Source: Clostridia bacterium (GTDB lineage Bacteria > Bacillota > Clostridia > Christensenellales > Aristaeellaceae). Taken from it: a DNA stretch of 40,840 nt. The notes under the pieces were generated by a model, which saw only the letters and a program-made list of their open reading frames with translations, was not told where the DNA came from and did not search any database. The position numbers and the translations under genes are program-made. The stretch is taken from the NCBI GenBank assembly GCA_017464305.1, contig JAFUDS010000009.1, forward strand, positions 1 through 40,840. Reading direction: 5' to 3'. Shown here one piece after another: positions 31,947-40,840 of the stretch (its first letter is position 1; every line of letters begins with the position of its first letter).

Positions 31947-31995
31947 GGAGCAGGGTCAGGGAGGGATGCCTTCGGGAGCTTCCCGACCCTGCTCC
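31947..31995 (+). other. Long intercistronic hairpin
   Basis: GGAGCAGGGTCAGGGA (31947-31962) pairs with TCCCGACCCTGCTCC (31981-31995) with one mismatch. There is no T tract. Such hairpins between binding-protein and permease genes usually stabilise the upstream mRNA or reduce read-through. Confidence 0.75.
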
Positions 31996-32027
31996 CTATA
32001 TATTGCAAACAGGAGGAGAGACGCAAT

Positions 32028-32975
32028 ATGAACGTGGCTTTGCCAAAGAAGCATAAAAAAGCGCTTCGTAGCCGCCTATGGGATCAGCGATATCTATTTT
32101 TGCTGATGATCCCGGGCATCATCTGGGTGCTGATCATTTGCTATGCTCCCATGACGGGACTGTATATGGCCTTCACGAATTATCGCCCCTCCCAGAATGG
32201 ATATTTCTATGATCTGTTCAATGGCAAATTCGTGGGCTTCCAGTGGTTTGATTATTTTTTTAAGAATGACTTCGCCATGATTATGCGGAACACGCTGGCC
32301 ACCAGCGTGCTGACGCTGCTCTTTTCCTTCCCGGCGCCCATTATCCTGGCGGTGATGCTTAATGAGTTGAAAAGCATCCGGATGAAGAAGTTCATTCAGA
32401 CCGCTTCCTATCTGCCTTATTTTATCTCCTGGGTTATCGCGTCCAATATTTTCCTGACCTTCCTGGCGGGAAATGGCCTGATCAATGATATTTTGTTGGC
32501 TCTGGGGCTTACCAGCGAGCGGATCCTCTTCTTCCAGCATGGCCCCTATTTCTGGTGGATCATCGCCATCGCCAATACCTGGAAGGGCATGGGGTACAAT
32601 GCCATCATTTATCTTTCCGCCATTTCCGGCATCGATGAACAGCTGTACGAGGCAGCGGAGATTGACGGCGCGACGCGGGTGAAGCGGATTTGGCATATCA
32701 CTCTGCCTACTATCCGGCCCACTATCTCCATCCTGCTGATTCTGGCCATTGGCGGCATCCTGTCCACGGGCTTTGAGCAGCAGCTGCTGATGGGAAATAA
32801 TGCGATTCTGAACTACTCGGATGTACTGGATACCTACGCCTACCGATACGGCCTGGCTAAGGGGATGTATTCCTACGGCACGGCGGTTGGCCTGTTCAAA
32901 TCCATTGTGTCCTTCATCCTGGTGATGAGCGCGAACAAAATTACGGCGAAGCTGAACGACTCCGCCCTGTTCTGA
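32028..32975 (+). CDS. Sugar ABC transporter permease, LplB-type
   Basis: A 315-residue inner-membrane subunit with six predicted helices. LFLLMIPGIIWVLIICYAPM and GLYMAFTNYRPS at the N-terminus are characteristic of the LplB/YteP group. The EAA loop EAAEIDGATRVKRIWHITLP (~209-228) contacts the ATPase. No ATP-binding subunit is encoded in the cluster; as is common in Firmicutes, a shared MsmX-like ATPase elsewhere probably energises it. AGGAGGAG precedes the ATG. Confidence 0.92.
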   Translation: MNVALPKKHKKALRSRLWDQRYLFLLMIPGIIWVLIICYAPMTGLYMAFTNYRPSQNGYFYDLFNGKFVGFQWFDYFFKNDFAMIMRNTLATSVLTLLFSFPAPIILAVMLNELKSIRMKKFIQTASYLPYFISWVIASNIFLTFLAGNGLINDILLALGLTSERILFFQHGPYFWWIIAIANTWKGMGYNAIIYLSAISGIDEQLYEAAEIDGATRVKRIWHITLPTIRPTISILLILAIGGILSTGFEQQLLMGNNAILNYSDVLDTYAYRYGLAKGMYSYGTAVGLFKSIVSFILVMSANKITAKLNDSALF

Positions 32976-32994
32976 GAAAGGAGGGAAGAAACCT

Positions 32995-33918
32995 ATGACG
33001 GCAATTGCGCGTAAACCCGTATCCAATAAAATCAAGGAGAAGCGGACGGCTGGCGAATGGGCGCTGGATATTTTCAAGGTGCTGTTTCTGGCTCTGGTCA
33101 CCATCGTGACGGTTTATCCCTTCTGGAACATTTTTGTGATCTCGCTGAATGACGCTACGGACGCGGTGCGCGGGGGGATCTATTTCTGGCCTCGGGTGTT
33201 CTCTCTGTACAGCTATCAGGAGATTCTGGGCCGCTCCGCCTTCCAGCATTCCATTTTGGTCACCTTGGCCCGAACCCTCATTGGCACGCCTTTGGCGGTG
33301 ATGGCGACCTCAATGCTGGCGTATCCCCTGTCCCGGAAGGATTTGGTGGGCCATAAGTTCTGGAGCTTGCTGTTTGTCTTTACCATGTATTTTGGCGGCG
33401 GCCAGGTGCCCTATTATATGGTGCTGAAGAATCTGGGCTTGCTGGATAATTTCCTGGTGTTTATTTTTCCGCTGATCATGAACGTGTACAACATGATTTT
33501 GATCCGCTCCTATATCGATTCCATGCCGGATTCTCTGTTTGAGGCAGTTCGTATCGACGGTGGCAACGACTTGGTAATTTTCTTCCGCATCGTGCTGCCC
33601 CTGGCCAAGCCCATCCTGATGACGGTGGCGCTGTTCGTGGCCATCAATCAGTGGAACAGCTGGTTCGATGCTTATCTGTATACATCGTCTCAGAACTTGA
33701 AACCTATGCAGTCCATCCTGGTGGAGATTCTGAATCAGTACCAGACCGGCGCTACCACCTCTCAGCAGATGTCCGCCGGTAAGACCGGCGCTACGGTGAC
33801 TCCGGACAGCATCCGTATGGCGGCCACCATGGTAGCTACCATCCCGATTATCCTGGTGTATCCCTTCATTCAAAAGTATTTCGTGAAGGGGATCATGCTG
33901 GGCGCAGTGAAGGGATAA
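32995..33918 (+). CDS. Sugar ABC transporter permease, LplC/YtcP-type
   Basis: A 307-residue permease partner with six predicted helices. TVYPFWNIFVISLNDATDAV at the N-terminus and the EAA loop EAVRIDGGNDLVIFFRIVLP (~182-201) identify the LplC/YtcP group; the C-terminus YPFIQKYFVKGIMLGAVKG is the canonical ending. It follows the LplB-type gene after 19 bases with an AAAGGAGGG ribosome-binding site. Together the two form the membrane channel for the upstream binding protein. Confidence 0.92.
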   Translation: MTAIARKPVSNKIKEKRTAGEWALDIFKVLFLALVTIVTVYPFWNIFVISLNDATDAVRGGIYFWPRVFSLYSYQEILGRSAFQHSILVTLARTLIGTPLAVMATSMLAYPLSRKDLVGHKFWSLLFVFTMYFGGGQVPYYMVLKNLGLLDNFLVFIFPLIMNVYNMILIRSYIDSMPDSLFEAVRIDGGNDLVIFFRIVLPLAKPILMTVALFVAINQWNSWFDAYLYTSSQNLKPMQSILVEILNQYQTGATTSQQMSAGKTGATVTPDSIRMAATMVATIPIILVYPFIQKYFVKGIMLGAVKG

Positions 33919-33953
33919 AACAACTTTCTTTCTGAGGGAAAGGAGGGCTTTCC

Positions 33954-34865
33954 ATCAGCGAAAAGAAGCGTTACGAGGCGGAGACTCCGGAGGTAAACAA
34001 AACCTCCACCTATCACATCATCGAGTATCTGCAAAATAAAAACAGCTCTCTGTATATGAAAAGCTGTGGTATGCAGCGCTGTCTGCCGGGGTATACCTAT
34101 CCTCACAATGCCCGGGAGGGCTATCATCTCCACGTGGTGCTGTCTGGCAAGGGGATATTGCGGACCGGTGGGCAGGAGTTTCAGATCCGGGCCGGGCAGA
34201 TGTTCGTGCTGAAGGATCGGGAAGAGGCATTCTATCAAGCGGATATGCAAGACCCTTGGCATTACGTCTGGGTGACCTATAGTGGGTTCAATGCGCTCCG
34301 GTATATTCAGAGCGCCGGCTTTGAGGAAGGAATCTACGTGCAGGATTGCAACTTGGATTCAAATCGCTTTGCCGGAGTGGTGCGGGAAATCCTGGAACGA
34401 CCGCATCTGAACATTTCCAGCGAGGTATACCGCACCAGCCTCGCCCTGCGCTTTCTGTCCCTGGCCATTGAGTCCTACGAGGTTAATGAGGAGGGGACCG
34501 AGCAGCGTGGCGGGCTGACGACGGACGAATATGTGGAGTATGCTATTCGGTTTATCGAGATGAATTTCGCCAGTGTGCGCATCAGCGATGTGGCGGAATA
34601 TATCGGTGTCAACCGCACCTACTTCACCTCCATCTTTAAGAAAAAGATGATGGTTTCTCCCCAGGAATATCTGATGAGCGTGCGCATGAGCAAGAGCAAA
34701 GAGCTGTTGCGCCGCACGGATGTTCCTATCAATGTGGTGGCCAGGGAGGTGGGGTACGAGGACCAACTGGCTTTTTCCAAGATGTTTCGAAAGAAATATG
34801 GCCTCAGTCCCGAGCAATATCGCAAACAGAAAAACGCGGAGCGCACGATAGAGCAATCTGAATAA
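33954..34865 (+). CDS. AraC-family regulator, probably starting at AUC
   Basis: A 303-residue regulator. A cupin-like sensor domain (~35-150: GYTYPHNAREGYHLHVVLSG, AGQMFVLKD) is followed by two AraC helix-turn-helix motifs (VRISDVAEYIGVNRTYF, then INVVAREVGYEDQLAFSKMF) and the FRKKYGLSPEQYR end. Open frame and family-like sequence (SEKKRYEAETPEVNK, TYHIIEYLQNKNSSLY) continue upstream of the first ATG (34056) to an ATC at 33954, seven bases after AGGAGG; no ATG, GTG or TTG lies between the upstream stop (33933) and it. The ATG at 34056 has no ribosome-binding site and would cut 34 residues. As the last gene of the sugar operon it is the natural candidate to bind the CATNNTTCCATA sites. Confidence 0.85.
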   Translation: MSEKKRYEAETPEVNKTSTYHIIEYLQNKNSSLYMKSCGMQRCLPGYTYPHNAREGYHLHVVLSGKGILRTGGQEFQIRAGQMFVLKDREEAFYQADMQDPWHYVWVTYSGFNALRYIQSAGFEEGIYVQDCNLDSNRFAGVVREILERPHLNISSEVYRTSLALRFLSLAIESYEVNEEGTEQRGGLTTDEYVEYAIRFIEMNFASVRISDVAEYIGVNRTYFTSIFKKKMMVSPQEYLMSVRMSKSKELLRRTDVPINVVAREVGYEDQLAFSKMFRKKYGLSPEQYRKQKNAERTIEQSE

Positions 34866-34873
34866 AAGCACTA

Positions 34874-34907
34874 TTCATCCCCGGCTTTTGCCGGGGATGA
34901 ATCTTTA
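34874..34907 (+). terminator. Terminator of the sugar ABC operon
   Basis: TTCATCCCCGGC (34874-34885) pairs perfectly with GCCGGGGATGAA (34890-34901), followed by TCTTTA. Confidence 0.85.
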
Positions 34908-34931
34908 CAATCCGACAAAACCATGTATAAT
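34904..34931 (+). promoter_or_regulatory. Promoter of the ECF S-component/coaX unit
   Basis: TTTACA (34904-34909), 16 bases, TATAAT (34926-34931). The -35 box overlaps the end of the preceding terminator. Transcription would begin near 34938, about 213 bases before the first gene. Confidence 0.7.
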
Positions 34932-34937
34932 AAACCC

Positions 34938-35150
34938 ATTCCACGGCTTTCGGCTGGGAGCTTCGGCCCCGGACCGTAGGAAGGAAATGCTGATTCTCGC
35001 TCCCTTGCGGAGCGAAGGCGAAAGAATCCATGGAAATGGGGGAAGCAAAATGCTTTCCGCCGGATTCGAAGCAGTTCGCATTTCCCAAAGGCGCGGAAAA
35101 TCTATTTTTACGACGGGCATCCCGGAAAGGGAGCTCGAACGGAGGAAACC
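34938..35150 (+). promoter_or_regulatory. Long structured leader of the ECF transporter gene
   Basis: A ~213-base untranslated leader with no credible open frame. GATTC (34992-34996) pairs with GAATC (35024-35028) around a perfect CGCTCC/GGAGCG hairpin. GGAAATGC (34983-34990) pairs perfectly with GCATTTCC (35078-35085), but GGAAATG at 35032-35038 can pair with the same strand, and CCCATTCC at 34935-34942 can pair with 35032-35040. Such competing helices are typical of riboswitch-like switches. I could not match it to TPP, FMN, THF, preQ1 or cobalamin consensus sequences. Given the genes downstream, a pantothenate or CoA-related signal is conceivable. Confidence 0.45.
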
Positions 35151-35756
35151 ATGTCTAAGTCTACGCGGAACACAAGAGTGACTCGGATGACGCTGCTGGC
35201 CATGCTGGCGGCGGTGTTGGTTGTTTTGGCATTCGTGAATATTCCCATGCCCTTCGGCCTCAGCATTACCTTTAATATGATCCCGGTGGCCATCGCGGCC
35301 ATCGCCATGGGTATGCCCGGGGGATTGATCATTGGCGGCGCCTTCGGGCTCATCAGCTTTCTGCAGTGCTTCGGGGTGTTCGGCTTCAGCGCCCTGGGGG
35401 CGGCGCTGGTGAATTACAGCCCGTTGCTCATGTTTGTGCAGCGGTTCGTGTCCCGCCTGGCGGTGGGGCTGCTGGCGGGCCTGGTGTATCGGCTGTTGAG
35501 CGGGACCCGGGCGCCCCTGTCCGTGAAGGGCGCGGTTACCGGGTTTGCTGCCGCCTTTTTCAATACGCTGTTCTTTATGGGGCTGCTGGTGCTGCTCTTT
35601 GGCCAAACGCCGGAGCTGCGGGATACCATCGCCGCCAAAGGCGTCGTCATGTATATCATCACCTCCGTGGGGATCAACGCCGTGGTGGAGATGCTGGTGG
35701 CGGCCCTGGTGACCGGCGGCGCCTGCGTCGCGCTGAAAAAAGCGCGGTTGATTTGA
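35151..35756 (+). CDS. ECF transporter S component, probably for pantothenate
   Basis: A 201-residue membrane protein with about six helices and the S-component architecture. The N-terminal basic segment and helix RMTLLAMLAAVLVVLAFV, the loop PFGLSITFNMIPVAIAAIAM and GGLIIGGAFGLISFLQ match the ECF substrate-binding subunit fold. The energising EcfA/A'/T module is not in the window and is normally shared. The specificity is inferred from coaX, 33 bases downstream, whose product phosphorylates pantothenate; the fold alone does not reveal the vitamin. The ATG follows GGAGG at 35141-35145, at the end of the folded leader. Confidence 0.75.
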   Translation: MSKSTRNTRVTRMTLLAMLAAVLVVLAFVNIPMPFGLSITFNMIPVAIAAIAMGMPGGLIIGGAFGLISFLQCFGVFGFSALGAALVNYSPLLMFVQRFVSRLAVGLLAGLVYRLLSGTRAPLSVKGAVTGFAAAFFNTLFFMGLLVLLFGQTPELRDTIAAKGVVMYIITSVGINAVVEMLVAALVTGGACVALKKARLI

Positions 35757-35789
35757 AGGGGAACGGTTTCAATCAGGGAGGGAAGCAAA

Positions 35790-36560
35790 ATGATCCTGGC
35801 CATGGATGTGGGGAACACGAATATCAAGACGGCGCTGTTCGACGGCAAGGAGATGTACAAGTATTGGCGCATGTCCACCAATATTAACTCCACCTCCGAT
35901 GAGTACGGCATCCGCCTGTCCTCCATGTTCGCCCATGAGGGGGTGCCCACCTCCAGCGTCGAGGGCATCGTGGTTTCCAGCGTGGTGCCCACCATCAACT
36001 TTACCCTGGACCATATGCTGCAGAATTACTTCGGCCAGACGCCGCTGTTCGTGGCGCCGGGGGTGAAGACGGGCATCAACATCCGCTATGAAAATCCCCG
36101 GGAGCTGGGCAGCGACCGTATCGCCAATGCCGTGGCCGCCTACGAGGAGTATGGCGGGCCCTGTATCTTTATCGATTTCGGAACGGCTACCACCTTCGGC
36201 GTGGTGGACGAGGGGGGCAGCTTCCTGGGCGGACTCATCTGCCCCGGCATCAAGCTGAGCAGCGAAGCCCTGGTGACGGGCACGGCCAAGCTGCCCCGGT
36301 TCGAGTTCATCCGGCCGGAATCCGTCATTGGCCGTACCACCCTGACCAACCTGCAAAGCGGCATGTATTATGGCTACGTGGGCCTGGTGAAGAACATCGT
36401 CCGCAAGATCAAGCAGGAGCTGGGCCGGGAAGCCTTTGTGGTGGCGACCGGGGGAATGGCGGTCATGATCGCCGAGGAAAGCCGGGCGATCGATAAGCTG
36501 GATGGGTTGTTGACGCTGAAGGGGCTGAGGACGATCTACGAGCGGAATCAGACAAAATAA
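35790..36560 (+). CDS. coaX: Type III pantothenate kinase
   Basis: A 256-residue CoaX that phosphorylates pantothenate in the first step of coenzyme A synthesis. It has the ASKHA fold with DVGNTNIKTALFDG (residues 6-19), SSVVPTIN, ENPRELGSDRIANAVAAYE and IDFGTATTFGVV, then GGLICPGIKLSSEAL and ATGGMA. All family motifs are intact and length is normal. Type III kinases need a monovalent cation, are not feedback-inhibited by CoA, and act as dimers in the cytoplasm. It lies 33 bases after the ECF S gene with a GGGAGG ribosome-binding site, so import and phosphorylation of the vitamin are probably one operon. Confidence 0.95.
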   Translation: MILAMDVGNTNIKTALFDGKEMYKYWRMSTNINSTSDEYGIRLSSMFAHEGVPTSSVEGIVVSSVVPTINFTLDHMLQNYFGQTPLFVAPGVKTGINIRYENPRELGSDRIANAVAAYEEYGGPCIFIDFGTATTFGVVDEGGSFLGGLICPGIKLSSEALVTGTAKLPRFEFIRPESVIGRTTLTNLQSGMYYGYVGLVKNIVRKIKQELGREAFVVATGGMAVMIAEESRAIDKLDGLLTLKGLRTIYERNQTK

Positions 36561-36630
36561 GCAATCACAGCGAATGGTATATTCGTCAAAGGTAGGTAGA
36601 CACCTTGGCTTTGTACGGATCAGCAGGGCT

Positions 36631-36651
36631 GATGGGGGCGCAGCCCCCATC
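36631..36651. repeat. GATGGGGGC/GCCCCCATC palindrome
   Basis: A perfect 9-bp stem around GCA in the coaX-hom gap, followed by a CCCC-TTTTA-GGGG hairpin near 36667-36680. It could end the coaX transcript although no T run follows. No convincing promoter for hom is visible; TTGGCA (36705) and TAGAAC (36729) are at best weak. Confidence 0.5.
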
Positions 36652-36760
36652 TTCCAAAGATCCCCGTCCCCTTTTAGGGGAAGGGGGCAGGGGGAAGAGG
36701 TCGTTGGCAAAACGAGAAGCTTGATCGGTAGAACAACAAGTAAGACGGGGAGGAAGAAAA

Positions 36761-38023
36761 GTGAAAGAAGTAGTACTTGGTCTGCTGGGCCTGGGCAACA
36801 TTGGCGGCGGCGTCTGGGACCTGATCCGCACCTACGGCGATGAAGTGGAAAAGCGTACCGGCCTCCACCTGCGGGTGAAGAAAGCCCTAGTGCTGGACAA
36901 AAAAATCCACGGCGGCCACGAGGTGCCGGACGCGGTGCTGACCACCGACCGAAATGATATCCTGGAGGATCCGGAAATCCAGATCGTCTGCGAATTCCTG
37001 GGCGGAGAGAATCCGGCAGCGGCCATGATGCTAAGGGCCCTGGAAAATGGCAAATCCGTGGTTACCGCCAACAAGATGGCCCTCTCCCTGCATTTCGACG
37101 AGCTGCGGGCCATGGCCGCGAAGACCGGCGCCGGCCTGTACTACGAAGCCAGCGTTGGCGGAGCGATCCCCATCATCAACGCCGTCCAGACGCCCCTCAT
37201 CGCTAACCATATTGAGCAGATGATGGGCATCGTCAATGGCACCACCAATTACATCCTGACCCGGATGGCTGCGGAGGGCGCGGAGTATGAAACCGTGCTG
37301 AAGGACGCCCAGCGCCTGGGCCTGGCGGAGCCGAACCCGGAGGCGGACGTGGAGGGCATGGACGCGGCCTATAAGCTGAGCATCCTGGGCAGCCTGGCCT
37401 TCCACAGCCGGATCCGGTTTGAGCAGATCTATCGGGAGGGCATCACTAAGATCTCTGCCGAGGATATCGCCTTCGGCCGGGAGATGGGCTATGTGCTGAA
37501 GCTGTTGGCCATCGGCAAGGATAACGGGGACGCCATCGAGGCGCGGGTGCATCCCGCCTTCCTGCCGGCGGATCATCCCCTGGCCCGGGTGGACGGCTCC
37601 CTCAACGCGGTTTACCTGTACGGCCATGCCTTCAAGGATATGATGCTGGAGGGCCGGGGCGCCGGGGATATTCAGACCGCCAGCGCCATCCTGGGGGATA
37701 TCGTCCAGGCGGCCCAGAACACGGTGCATCCCATGCCCTATCTGCAGGAGACCCCCATTCCCGTGGCGGACGACTGGCACAGCAAGTATTTTATCCGCAT
37801 GAAGGCCAAGGACGCTCCCGGCGTGCTGGCGGAGGTGACGGGCCTGCTGGCGGGGGAGGGCATCTCCGTTTCCGCCATGATGCAGAAGGGTGCGGAGCCC
37901 GGCGGCAAAGCGACCCTCATCGTCATTACGCACATCGCGCCGGAAAGCGCGGTGCGCCGGGTGGTGAAGGGACTGAATCCGGAAATTTGCCAGGTGGAAA
38001 ATGTGATTCGGGTGGAAGGCTGA
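36761..38023 (+). CDS. hom: Homoserine dehydrogenase with ACT domain
   Basis: A 420-residue monofunctional enzyme reducing aspartate semialdehyde to homoserine for threonine and methionine synthesis. The NAD(P)-binding motif is GLGNIGGGV (10-18). VVTANKMALS and YYEASVGGAIPIINAVQ, then GIVNGTTNYILTRM and EADVEGMDAAYKLSIL, are the catalytic-domain signatures. A C-terminal ACT domain (~345-420: YFIRMKAKDAPGVLAEVTGL) normally gives feedback control by threonine. The start is GTG at 36761, eight bases after GGGGAGGAAG. It is followed by one base and then the HAD-thymidylate kinase gene, so it leads a three-gene operon with mnmA. Confidence 0.95.
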   Translation: MKEVVLGLLGLGNIGGGVWDLIRTYGDEVEKRTGLHLRVKKALVLDKKIHGGHEVPDAVLTTDRNDILEDPEIQIVCEFLGGENPAAAMMLRALENGKSVVTANKMALSLHFDELRAMAAKTGAGLYYEASVGGAIPIINAVQTPLIANHIEQMMGIVNGTTNYILTRMAAEGAEYETVLKDAQRLGLAEPNPEADVEGMDAAYKLSILGSLAFHSRIRFEQIYREGITKISAEDIAFGREMGYVLKLLAIGKDNGDAIEARVHPAFLPADHPLARVDGSLNAVYLYGHAFKDMMLEGRGAGDIQTASAILGDIVQAAQNTVHPMPYLQETPIPVADDWHSKYFIRMKAKDAPGVLAEVTGLLAGEGISVSAMMQKGAEPGGKATLIVITHIAPESAVRRVVKGLNPEICQVENVIRVEG

Positions 38024-38024
38024 G

Positions 38025-40393
<2,369 letters not shown>

Positions 40394-40419
40394 ATGGATA
40401 CGGATGGAGCAAAAAAAGG

Positions 40420-40453
40420 AGACGACGGGATGAAGCCTGCCGTCTTTTTTCTT
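40420..40453 (+). terminator. Terminator of the hom-tmk-mnmA operon
   Basis: AGACGACGGG (40420-40429) pairs with CCTGCCGTCT (40436-40445) with two mismatches; six T follow immediately. Confidence 0.75.
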
Positions 40454-40498
40454 GGCCTGGATTCTTGGAAAAGGGAAATTCATGGGCCAAACGAACAA

Positions 40499-40575
40499 AA
40501 TTGTGGTGGCCATATTTCGGCACCACAATTTGTGGCGAAAAATCCGAACGTTTTCAAAATCCGAAATCCAAAACG
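40499..40575. repeat. Two inverted repeats upstream of the putative rrn promoter
   Basis: AATTGTGGTG (40499-40508) pairs perfectly with CACCACAATT (40521-40530). CCGAACGTTTT pairs with AAAACGTCCGG around 40536-40575 with one mismatch. They lie between mnmA and the strong promoter. They may be extra insulation before an rRNA operon or protein-binding sites; no gene is visible here. Confidence 0.55.
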
Positions 40576-40627
40576 TCCGGAAGCCTTGATTTTCCTCACT
40601 TTTTTTCAAAAAAATTCGAAAAATCGC

Positions 40628-40656
40628 TTGACAAAGGAGGGGAATTCTGTTATCCT
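40628..40656 (+). promoter_or_regulatory. Strong promoter, probably of an rRNA operon
   Basis: TTGACA (40628-40633), 17 bases, TATCCT (40651-40656), preceded by an A/T-rich UP-element-like stretch (about 40599-40625, runs of T and A). The sequence context downstream suggests stable RNA rather than mRNA. Confidence 0.7.
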
Positions 40657-40840
40657 ATGCAAGCTCGCTCGAGCGGGGAGCGAACCGAGGGTCAGCCCAG
40701 TGGGCTGTCCGGCGAAGCCGGAACCGAGGTGAACGAGTCATCCGAAACGAGCCATGGCGCCGCTCCAAGGCGACAGGGCGACGATTGAGGATGCGGACTG
40801 TAAGAGCAAGCGGACCGAACCTTGAAAACGATACAGAGAA
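40657..40840 (+). other. Leader, probably of an rRNA operon cut by the window end
   Basis: The last 184 bases contain no open frame with a ribosome-binding site and no tRNA cloverleaf. They form several G+C hairpins, for example AGCCCA/TGGGCT. They end in ACCTTGAAAACGATACAGAG, which resembles the boxA-type motif (TTTGAAAAC) found just before 16S rRNA in Firmicutes. The 16S gene should begin shortly after 40840. Assignment rests on promoter strength, absence of coding potential, and this motif. Confidence 0.5.

Noticed and set aside
34056-34865. AraC regulator starting at the first ATG (34056)
   Set aside because: There is no ribosome-binding site there, and family-like coding sequence with an ideal AGGAGG continues 34 codons upstream to an ATC. 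I kept the ATG as the fallback start.
40660-40840. tRNA gene near the right end
   Set aside because: Several hairpins are present, but no combination gives a cloverleaf with a TTC loop and an acceptor stem.

Overview
The window looks like chromosomal DNA of a G+C-rich, strictly anaerobic Firmicute of the class Clostridia. Supporting signs are strong AGGAGG ribosome-binding sites, consensus sigma-A type promoters, a giant oxygen-sensitive CoA-enzyme activase, an ECF-type vitamin transporter next to a type III pantothenate kinase, and Lpl/Ytc-type sugar ABC genes without their own ATPase. A gut or rumen lineage such as Christensenellales would fit, but that placement is inference. Nearly all genes lie on the + strand; the exceptions are two genes at 25.5-28.0 kb.

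Region 1 (1-2950) is visibly richer in A+T than the rest and looks acquired. It holds an orphan gene fragment, an XRE regulator overlapping a KilA-N gene, the wreck of a large serine recombinase, and a two-gene Panacea-type toxin-antitoxin candidate. Region 2 (3050-17100) is a housekeeping stretch: a ferredoxin-tailed aldo/keto reductase, two exported or anchored proteins, an FtsK/SpoIIIE translocase coupled to a DUF2974 hydrolase, YebC, pyrimidine-nucleoside phosphorylase, AzlCD, a PPK2 kinase and two tandem MgtC-like proteins. Two inverted copies of a ~190-bp structured intergenic element bracket the phosphorylase-azlCD unit. Region 3 (17100-22950) holds a 1409-residue acyl-CoA dehydratase activase, a promoter-hairpin-terminator cassette that may be a small RNA, and an L,D-transpeptidase.

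Region 4 (22950-34910) is a carbohydrate locus: a small P-loop kinase with a GH13_18 phosphorylase, an alpha/beta hydrolase diverging from a clan GH-D glycosidase, a solute-binding protein with two permeases, and an AraC regulator. An AAA/DUF4143 gene is inserted among them. Three transcription units here share a near-identical upstream element, AAGACATNNTTCCATA or its 12-base core, placed exactly 21 bases before a TATAAT-like -10 box. At the transporter promoter it is repeated with 21- and 23-base periods. This is the layout expected of direct-repeat AraC operators, so the locus looks like a self-contained regulon. The AraC gene itself appears to start at an AUC codon.

Region 5 (34900-40393) carries an ECF S component with a long folded leader, coaX, homoserine dehydrogenase, a HAD phosphatase-thymidylate kinase fusion, and mnmA. 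The last 220 bases hold a strong promoter and a leader ending in a boxA-like motif; this is most likely the start of an rRNA operon whose genes lie outside the window.
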